A stretch of 51,748 nt of DNA from Folioceros fuciformis (taxonomy: Eukaryota > Anthocerotophyta > Anthocerotopsida > Anthocerotales): assembly GCA_049999805.1 (NCBI GenBank), contig JBNGIO010006232.1, positions 134,592 to 186,339 on the forward strand, written 5' to 3'. Positions 44,493-51,748 of the stretch are shown one piece after another (positions within the stretch are counted from its first letter, which is position 1; every line of letters starts with the position of its first letter). The position numbers and the translations under genes are program-made. The notes beneath the pieces are model-generated. The model did no database searches. It was not told the DNA's origin and saw only the letters and a list, made by a program, of their open reading frames with translations.

Positions 44493-45989
44493 TCATACTT
44501 TGTCATGGGCTTTAGTGCCAGGCTCCTGTTCATTGTAAGAACCTGAATCAGAGTCAGAGTCAGAGTCAGAGTCAGAGTCGGAGTCAGCTTCGGAGTCTGT
44601 GTCCGAGCCCCAGTCCGAGACGGAGTCGGAGTCTGAAAAGGCCGACAAATCTGATTCGTCCGAAAAGTCTGCAAGCTTCGCCTGCAAAAGTGCTTGAGAC
44701 GACTTGCTAGGATCCTGCATTTCCACAGACGAGACATTATCTGCCACTTCTAGTGGTGGAGCACTGGCTGCCTCAAGGGCCATTTGTATTTGAACTTTCT
44801 TCAGCTCAATTTCCAGCTTTCCTACGTACTCCCTCAACGCTTGAAGTGACTGCGCATGCTGTGATCTAAGTAAGGCCTGCAGAAATTGCATGTATTAGTG
44901 GAATTCGTCCAGTGACCTATGATAACCCACAAGACTAATGACGAGGAATGCATCAAGGCAAGACCGGGTAGGAAAATGCATGCACCTTTCGCTTATCCAG
45001 CATATTATCAGGAATCAACTTCTTCGGCTGCTTGTAGTTCCTCCCTCGGTACATGATTATGGTAGTTCCCTGATGAATGTCGATGACTTTCCCTCCCGAA
45101 AGCTTCTCCAGCTCCGTTGCAATGGCCCTAACCTCACCAGCTTGTTGGTTCTGGCAGTCAATGCGCACAGTTTCATGCTTCTTCCAATGCAAATGCATGT
45201 TCTGTATTGTTCCACCGTACACCCCACGTCGTCCTACAGGAACGTAGTTCCTGTTCTTGTAACCGATTTTCTTCAAGGCATGCAGTTGCTCTGGTGTCAG
45301 CACTTCCGGGTCATCTGGTTTAGCTGGCGGCTCGGGGACAGCATACTTCTTGATGGCCTGCTCATGACGCTCTATCTTCTTCTGAGCCTGCATCCAGCAA
45401 CAACCACAAAACTTCACCACAGCTCTACTGTCCGATGACAACCAATGTAATGAAGGAACATCTTTCGACAGCAACAACTGAACATCAATGCACAATTCTA
45501 TACCTTATGCATTCTGTACTTTAACAGCTCATCAGGGGACATGCTTAGTTTCCTCATCTTCCTCTCCCGCCGCAGCATCTTCAGTCGCATCGTGTCCTCC
45601 TTGGAAACCTTCCTCCTGTGACTTTTCTTCTTTTTCTTCTTCTTCTGACTCTTGAACCGCACACTTCCCCCCAGAAACGGATTCCTTGATGAGACCCACG
45701 ATACAGGTACCAGTCCACCCCCTTGTCCTCCTACAGTCACTGAAGTAAACATCCTCCATTGCCCCAGAAGCCCGTGAATCGCAGGGACCTGGAGCTCAGC
45801 GGCATTCAACCCATCTATCGACTCTTGCCCCTTTGACCCCTGGCCCAAACCTCCAGGGGCAACATCCACTCCAATGTCAGTCAAGTACAATGAGCTCAGC
45901 CAAGGAGGAACTTCCGGGACAGGCATCCGAGGACGCAGCCCGTGCGATGTACACAGTTCAATGCATTTACGCCTGATGCACCACGACAT
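44493..45989 (-). CDS. Single-CRM-domain (CRS1/YhbY) RNA-binding protein
   Basis: Minus strand, join(45989..45504, 45387..44986, 44876..44493), 423 residues, phase-0 GT-AG introns. The CRM domain in exon 2 reads LTPEQLHALKKIGYKNRNYV, GRRGVYGGTIQNMHLHWKKH, ETVRIDCQNQQAGEVRAIAT, GGKVIDIHQGTTIIMYRGRN. It includes the GxxG-type loop GRRGVYGG. CRM proteins act in group II intron splicing and ribosome maturation in plastids and mitochondria. The N-terminus (MSWCIRRKCIELCTSHGLRP) is basic and poor in acidic residues, fitting a mitochondrial-type presequence. A poly-Lys stretch (QKKKKKKKSHRR) follows. The C-terminus is a coiled coil then a Ser-Asp repeat tail (DSDSDSDSDSD) encoded by a gagtca repeat near 44540-44580. 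This resembles the single-CRM family in Arabidopsis. Confidence 0.92.
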
Positions 45990-46385
45990 GGCTCCGCAGC
46001 TCCCAATACAGTCTCACTGCAGCTCTCAATCGTCATGCATTTCCACCTTTCATCAGTTGGGAGCCAGTCACTTTGCTTCCTCAAACCGTCTTAAACCCTA
46101 GACCCTAGCAGTTCAGTCACCAGGGGGAACGAAAGCCCTATCAGAGCTTGGCTTCTTTGGGTCCGTGGGAATGATTTGTAGTGCAAATGAATCCCCTTAG
46201 CATTCGACGCCATGTCACTGGCAATTGTGTATGCTCAACCCTGTCCGGTCCACATTCCAGGCAAGCTCATGGTGCTGGCTGGAAGCCTGGCCACTTGCTT
46301 GATTAGGCAGCTATGGTTGATGCACTGCGGGAGTTCCGGTCCCTGCAAGGTATTGGGTTTCTCCTCCACGCAAGAAACGTAGGGA
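45990..46385. promoter_or_regulatory. Divergent intergenic region between CRM and PPR genes
   Basis: 396 bp between the CRM ATG (minus) and the chosen PPR ATG (plus). It should contain both promoters. No specific motif is claimed. Confidence 0.4.
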
Positions 46386-48232
46386 ATGAGGAGGACAGAA
46401 ACCGCAGGCCTGAAGAAAGCTTTTGCTTCAGCAATCAGCCAAGCTGGTGCTTATATAAGATTAGGAACGATCTCGAGGGGGTCATGCACCTTTCCAGAGG
46501 ATGTTCAAGCAGGGGAATCGGATAGGGTTCGGAGGTTTGCGGCTCGGAGGGGTAAGCAAAGGATTGGAGTTTCTCAAGGGAACCAGGAGCAGTGCTTTAA
46601 GGTGCAGGGAGACAGACGGCCTGTCTGGTGGATGGAAGATCATGTCCCTGCCGTCGAACAGCAAGGTCGGGGAGGACGGAGTGCAGATCGCTCGGGACTC
46701 AAAGTGAGGTAAAATGTCTTCGACTGGAGTAATGCCCCTAGTGTGAAGCAAAGATAGCTGATCGCCTGGAAATCACGTCAGATCGTCCTGAATTTTGCAG
46801 AGGCGATATCAGCTCCTCTGATGGGTTGGAGAGCCTCCTGAAGGATGGTCGGCTGCATGAAGCTCTGGCAGAATGTATAAAGAACCGCAATCTTGCCGTC
46901 GGGAGACGAGTGTATGCGCTCGCCGTCAATCAAGGTCTGGACAAGGATGTGTCAATTGGAAAGAGGTTCATTCGCCTTTTTGCTTCTGCTCGTTGTTTGT
47001 CTGAAGCGCGTCAAGCTTTCCGCAATATCGTTGCCCCAAACGCATCCGCTTGGCGGCTGATCATCTCAGCAGAGGCCAGCCTGGGTACGGGTGAAGAGGC
47101 TGTCAAATTGTATCAGGAGATGGTGTGGTCTGGAGTGCGACCCAACGAGTATATCTTTGTGCCGGCTCTGAAAGCGTGTGCTAGCCTAGGATTGTTACGA
47201 GAGGGGAGGGAGATCCACTCCCAAGTGATCAAGTCTGGGTGTAAGATAGATGTATATCTTGGGACCGCACTTGTCGACATGTATGCCAAGTGTGGCAGCC
47301 TGGCTGATGGACGCAAAGTTTTTAACTGCCTTACAGAAAAAAATGTAGCTCTTTGGACCTCCATCATTGCCGGATATGCACAAGGTGGCAGAGGTCAGGA
47401 AGCTCTTCAGCTGTTTGAGCAAATGCAAATGCAAGGCGTGCAGCCGAATCGAGTCACTTTTGTTTGTGTGTTGAAAGCATGCACCTCGGTTGCAGCGTTA
47501 GAGCAGGGACGAGAGATTCATGCACAAGTTTTGCAGAATGGATTCGAATGCGACATGGTATTAGGGAATGCTCTAGTGGACATGTACTGCAAGTGTGGGA
47601 GCCTTGATGAGGCGCTGAGACTATTTGATCAGCTGCCAGGAAAAGATGTAGTGTCTTGGACATCGTTGATCGGAGGCTATGCTCACAACGGTGATGCAGA
47701 GGGAGCGTTGAATCTCTTTGAGCAGATGCAGGCGAAGGGTCTAGAGCCTAACGGTATCACATTTGTGAACGTTCTCACTGCCTGCAACCATGCTGGAAGG
47801 GTCGAAGAAGGTTCTCGCTTGTTTCAAGGTATGTCTAAGAGCTTTGGCATCAGCCCACAGGCTGAGCATTATGCCTCCATGGTGGACCTGCTTGGTCGTG
47901 CGGGCCATCTGAACGAGGTGGAAGAATTCATTAACGCAATGCCCTTGCAAGCTGATGTGAAGGTTTGGACGTCTGTGCTTGGGGCATGTCACACACACGG
48001 AAATCTGGAGCTCGGCAAACGAGCTTTCCGGGAGGTCATTGAACGAGAACCAGGCTGTGCCTCAGCTTATGTTCTAATGTCAAATATTTATGAAGCTGCT
48101 GACAGGATGGATGACGCCATAGCCATGCGACGCATGATGAGGACTGCAGGGGTAACGAAGCTACCAGGGAGGAGCTGGATACAGGTTCAGAACGAGGTTT
48201 TCAGTTTCCAAGCCCTGTGTGTACCTCCTTAA
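46386..48232 (+). CDS. PLS-class PPR protein, intact, with E-type C-terminus
   Basis: Model: join(46386..46708, 46801..48232), 584 residues. The 92-bp intron is inferred because the PPR frame has no ATG before a TAG at 46738, while AGTGAG|GTAAAA and TTTTGCAG|A join the upstream 108-codon open frame exactly in phase (SGLKVR to GDISSSDG). Exon 1 is Arg/Ser/Ala-rich (MRRTETAGLKKAFASAISQA), fitting an organelle transit peptide. Repeats follow: VYLGTALVDMYAKCGSLADG, VALWTSIIAGYAQGGRGQEA, VSWTSLIGGYAHNGDAEGAL, HYASMVDLLGRAGHLNEVEE, WTSVLGACHTHGNLELGKRA, and the E-motif part GRSWIQVQNEVFSF. There is no DYW deaminase domain; the protein ends shortly after the E region. Likely role: sequence-specific organelle RNA binding. 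Confidence 0.88.
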
Positions 48233-49799
48233 GGGATTTTATGGCAAGAAACCCGGGCCTGCATTGTGATTGCATCCTGTGCAGATTCAGGAGTCTGTCT
48301 CACCCGGATAAGGCAGGAGTATAGCTACTTTATTACCCGGCAAGGCTGCTGACGACTATTTTCACTAGTCAGCAACATGACAAGTCTTGCCTGAAGATTC
48401 GTGTTCACCTTTGGTTGGAGGCACAGTCTAGAGCTTGAAGTCGGGTGGTTGAGCCAGGCAGATCTGCTAGTTGTCAGTTATCTCGGATTGGTTTCAGGGT
48501 TTGTGAGCAGTGCTCTAGTGCAGCATCTTCACAAGGAAGCCAGTTTTCCAACAAGGAGAACGAATCCGCTCAGGTGGTTGTCGCGAGGACGAACCGCTTC
48601 AGTGCCTGCTCAGTCAGTCCCAGCTGGAGGTCGTCTAACCGAAGAGCAGGGCAAACCAGCTTGGGTGGGTGCTCAGCTCGCTGCTTCGGATCTGGAGATA
48701 ACGTTGTAATGCATCCAACTGGAGCCTTTCCGATGATCCACAACACTTGTACTCATGGGCAAGTACATGCTCATCGTGCTGATGAGGCTTTTGAGTCTGG
48801 TGCAGACAGAGTTGTTGTACATTCAAAGCCCTCTTCTACTCTGCCCTCCTAAGTACAGGCAGAGGGGAAACGGCTGGCCATTGGGCTGTGTCAGAAGTTC
48901 AGGCTTCTTCCTCCTTACTCAGGCATTGTCATGGCAAGGCGTGTGGCTGGTTTTGGCCAAGTCAGAAAAGGGTGAAATCCCAAAGCCGGCTAGCCAGGGC
49001 GGATTGACCCGGCAGAAGCAAGGAACATTGTGGGCGATGCACCCTGTAGAGTAAGCCCTCTGCAATGTGAGTCAACCAGCAGAGCCTGTCCGCGAGCTGT
49101 GTTTAGTGAAAAATGTGTCCTTCACGGTGACCTCGATCAGACACAGTGGATCTGCACTAATATGGGACGTGTGGATGACAAACACTCCAAGCAAGAGGTT
49201 GGTAGCCTCTGGTCATGGGTTGCCGATCGTGCTAGGGATGCATCCTCAAGTTTCAATCTCGAGGCCAGCAATGTGCGATGCTCTCTCTGTCTCCGAGGTA
49301 TGATCACTATCCTGAAAGTACTTACGCAGTTCACGGTCGCCCTTCTAGATGTGTGGAATCACTGGCTTGGTATAGTCTTTGTCCGTGCTTCCACTAATCG
49401 AGGAAGGTGCTTACTCCCGAAGTTCTTGCCAATGCCGTTGTCCCTCTTTTCTCTGGTTACCTGCTCGCAGACCCTCACCAGGGCTCGGCCTACTCCATGT
49501 TCAGCGTTTTTCATCCATCTACGTCGTCTTCCGTATGCCTTTGACTTGCTTTAAAGGTTGTTCGCGAATCCCGGTCAAGGTTCCCGCCCACCATGGCTTG
49601 GCACGTTTTGCTATTGAACCAACCGTACCAGCAGGATCCTGATACATCACCATCCCTCGTACATAGAAAGTAGCGAAGATTCTGTATTCTCAAAACCTTT
49701 ACAGTCTTTGATGGAAGAATTCCAAACTAGTGAGTATAAGCATGTTATATGCTATGCTAGTTACGCTGTCTGTGCTTTACTTAACACAAGTTATATAAT
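48233..49799. other. Long region with coding-like fragments but no assignable gene
   Basis: About 1.5 kb. Two plus-strand stretches read like protein: 49067-49303 (NVSFTVTSIRHSG, ALIWDVWMTNTPSKRLVASG) and about 49407-49550 (TPEVLANAVVPLFSGYLLAD, PHQGSAYSMFSVFHPS). The first vaguely recalls the central strands of hotdog-fold thioesterases, but I would not assign it. They may be exons of one unrecognised gene or a relic. GC drops after about 49.7 kb. Confidence 0.3.
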
Positions 49800-50351
49800 A
49801 TGGATGATATAAATCACTTGTATATACTATGGATCTTCAATTCATTTTTGCTATTCAATAATGTGAGTTCTCAACCAGTACAACAAAACCCATTTATCGG
49901 ACAAATCTACTTACTACACGAATGCGAAGGGGGTGATCTTTTCCTAGACGAAACCAAGGTAGTACAAACATATACAAGAAACTTGGTTAATGCAGCATCG
50001 AATTTATTTCCTCAACGTGCAACCATTTCGGTACCCAACTTCTTTGGATCTGCTGATTGTTTAGGATACGCAACAAAGGAATACAATGCAGGTAACATTA
50101 ATTTGCTGATTGCTCGAATTGATTGTGCCTTATGCTTAGCACTTGCTCGAATAAACCTTCATACGGTGTACTGCGGAAATTCACTCCTAGCCCACGATGG
50201 TAGCTATTGGAAAGGGCCTCGAATATATGCGACCACTGGAGGGAAATATGCCTCGACAGACTGCGTCCTCACCTACCGATTCTTTCCATACAACAATAAC
50301 GATCAAAGCTTTTGTCCTGCACCATGGCCTGATCCTAACTTGTATCCTTAA
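49800..50351 (+). CDS. Secreted Gnk2-like (DUF26) cysteine-rich protein, copy 1
   Basis: Intronless, 183 residues. A hydrophobic signal peptide (LYILWIFNSFLLFNNVSS) is followed by one cysteine-rich domain: HECEGG near the start, NFFGSADCLGY, IDCALCLALARINLHTVYCG, and YASTDCVLTYRFFPY. The C-xx-C-L-x-x-A block, the later YC, and the final DCxLxYxxFxY match the Gnk2-homologous domain (DUF26, stress-antifung), known in plants from secreted antifungal proteins, plasmodesmal PDLPs and CRK receptors. There is no kinase or membrane segment, so this is the secreted single-domain type. The spacing of the first conserved Cys to the CxxC is 21 residues rather than 8. Codons are AT-rich, unlike the genes to the left. 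Confidence 0.65.
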   Translation: MDDINHLYILWIFNSFLLFNNVSSQPVQQNPFIGQIYLLHECEGGDLFLDETKVVQTYTRNLVNAASNLFPQRATISVPNFFGSADCLGYATKEYNAGNINLLIARIDCALCLALARINLHTVYCGNSLLAHDGSYWKGPRIYATTGGKYASTDCVLTYRFFPYNNNDQSFCPAPWPDPNLYP

Positions 50352-50906
50352 ACCAATCGCTAGAACTACATTAACACATTAAGGACACCGAATAGCTGCC
50401 ACTATTTGTTCAAACTATAATAAATAATTATATCATTCGCTAACCCTCTTAACTATTAAAGTTGCTTCGAAGAGTATACTTTTGTTCAAAACTTGGAACA
50501 AGAGTTGCTACACATATTTGCATTCTTGACATATTCATAAACAGCAAGATTTGGTTACAGAAACAAAGTGTGCATTATAGTGGAATGTCGACTACATAGA
50601 TTACGGGGACCATGTAGAAACCACGTAGAAAAGTGAACTTTTAATTTCAAGTGAATGAATGAATAAAAATAAATAAATTATCTAAATATAGAATAAGATA
50701 ATTACACAATGCTCTAAGACGATACCATATTCTTCACACATGAAAAGCATCAAGATTCCATATCCCCACACATCATCAACAGGTCAAAATTTGATATCCG
50801 AGCAAAAATCTTTAAAAACCTCAAACATGGAATAATTCCAACCGATGCTATATGTCATGGTACATAGTTACATTCTATGCTGTTTGCCATGAGCAATTTA
50901 GATAAA
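50352..50906. other. AT-rich spacer between the two Gnk2-like genes
   Basis: About 550 bp of AT-rich sequence with runs of taaataaa type near 50660-50690. It should contain the 3' end of copy 1 and the promoter of copy 2. No gene recognised. Confidence 0.5.
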
Positions 50907-51455
50907 ATGGGAGAACTCAGATATGTTTTTATATTGTGTGTTGTCAATATTTTTTTTTTGTTAAATACTGTGACGTCGCAGCCAGTGCCGCAAAATCCAA
51001 CAATCGGACAAACCTACTTACAGCACGAATGTGACGGAGATCGTCTTTTCATTCAAGAAACCCTTAAAGTGCAACAAAACACGAGGAAGTTGGTTAATGA
51101 TGCATCGATTATGTTTCCCAAACAAGTTGTTATGTCAACGCCTAATTTTTTTGGGTCTGCTGATTGTAAGGGATATGTGAAGCATACATATAATGGAGGC
51201 AACATTAGTCCTTTCATCGCCTCAGTTGATTGTGCCTTATGTTTAGCACGCGTTCGAATACAACTTCACATGAAGTATTGTGGTAATGCTTTGCTTGTCG
51301 ATAGCATTTATTGGAATGTGCCGTCAAATTATAATTATGCTAGTGGAAAGTATGCCTCTACTGACTGCGCACTCACATACCATTATTTTCGATATAACGA
51401 TAATAATCAAGATAGTTGTTCCGTGCCGTGGCCGGATAAGAAAATATATCCATAA
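50907..51455 (+). CDS. Secreted Gnk2-like (DUF26) cysteine-rich protein, copy 2
   Basis: Intronless, 182 residues from the ATG at 50907. This start was chosen because it aligns with copy 1 (MGELRYVFILCVVN against MDDINHLYILWIFN). An in-frame ATG at 50877 would add ten residues. The signal peptide is followed by SQPVPQNPTIGQTYLQHECD, NFFGSADCKGYVKHTY, VDCALCLARVRIQLHMKYCG and YASTDCALTYHYFRY. All cysteines of copy 1 are conserved. Amino-acid divergence from copy 1 is moderate, so the duplication is not recent. Likely an extracellular defence or signalling protein by family; its function here is inferred only. Confidence 0.65.
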   Translation: MGELRYVFILCVVNIFFLLNTVTSQPVPQNPTIGQTYLQHECDGDRLFIQETLKVQQNTRKLVNDASIMFPKQVVMSTPNFFGSADCKGYVKHTYNGGNISPFIASVDCALCLARVRIQLHMKYCGNALLVDSIYWNVPSNYNYASGKYASTDCALTYHYFRYNDNNQDSCSVPWPDKKIYP

Positions 51456-51748
51456 AATTGCTTAACCTTAAGTATATAAAAAATATAACGATATTAAATA
51501 TTAATTAAAGTTTATGAACAATTGATTTATTCAATACATATTTTGTTGGAGCTCATTTTCAAAATGATTTTTATTTAAGAGAGTTAAAAAAAAGGATGTG
51601 CAAAATATAATATTGAAAAAAGAATTATTATTATTATTATTATTTAATTCAAAAATAAAGAGGAATAACACGAAGAAGGCCAAAGGCTAAAAAGAGTTAA
51701 GAAATTATAAGGAAAATAGTTTTTAAATATTTAAATTTAAATGATAAC
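51456..51748. other. AT-rich end of window with ATT microsatellite
   Basis: Strongly AT-rich sequence after copy 2, with an (ATT)n run near 51626-51646. No gene seen before the window ends. Confidence 0.6.

Overview
This window is nuclear DNA from a land plant. Two independent lines place it among plants that keep swimming sperm. First, PLS-class PPR proteins, a CRM-domain protein, plant-type O-fucosyltransferase, an F-box/LysM protein and Gnk2-like (DUF26) secreted proteins are embryophyte families. Second, positions 8-9602 encode a homologue of rotatin, a centriole/basal-body protein kept only where motile cilia exist. Introns are short (about 50-170 bp) and genes are tightly packed. GC content looks close to one half in most of the window but drops sharply after about 49.7 kb. 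A bryophyte (hornwort-like) or lycophyte genome would fit. I cannot fix the species from sequence alone.

Layout, left to right. 0-19 kb, all plus strand: rotatin; an F-box/LysM protein; a MIF/D-DT-like tautomerase-fold protein; an oligopeptidase B-type S9 serine peptidase; the Golgi Qb-SNARE GOS1. 19.7-26.4 kb, minus strand: a 10-TM-type EamA (DMT) transporter and a METTL25/RRNAD1-type methyltransferase-fold protein, separated by a 4 x 67 bp tandem array carrying telo-box motifs. 26.6-31 kb is a repeat-rich, gene-poor island: minisatellites, several hairpins, and a large inverted repeat (arms about 0.6 kb) holding a 400-N assembly gap. 31.6-38.7 kb, plus strand, four closely spaced genes: PIF1 helicase, N6-methyl-AMP deaminase (MAPDA/ADAL), a GDP-fucose O-fucosyltransferase-like protein and a coiled-coil protein. 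38.9-48.2 kb: a SANT/Myb-like gene divergent from a PDF-motif (OSB-like) gene, a decayed PPR pseudogene, then a CRM-domain gene divergent from an intact PPR gene. This part is enriched for organelle gene-expression factors. 49.8-51.5 kb: two tandem secreted Gnk2-like genes in AT-rich sequence.

I worked out exon structures by matching reading frames across plausible splice sites and conserved family motifs. Complete models are given for the F-box/LysM, MIF-like, GOS1, DMT, PIF1, O-fucosyltransferase-like, coiled-coil, SANT, OSB-like, CRM and PPR genes. Rotatin, oligopeptidase B and METTL25 are given as gene spans with only some exons resolved. Several introns appear to be GC-AG.

I did not find a convincing new multi-gene system. 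The most unusual objects are the large gapped palindrome at 28.6-30.1 kb, the 61-bp MAPDA/O-fucosyltransferase junction, the OSB-like protein with two PDF motifs and no visible OB fold, and the AT-rich Gnk2-like gene pair with altered cysteine spacing.
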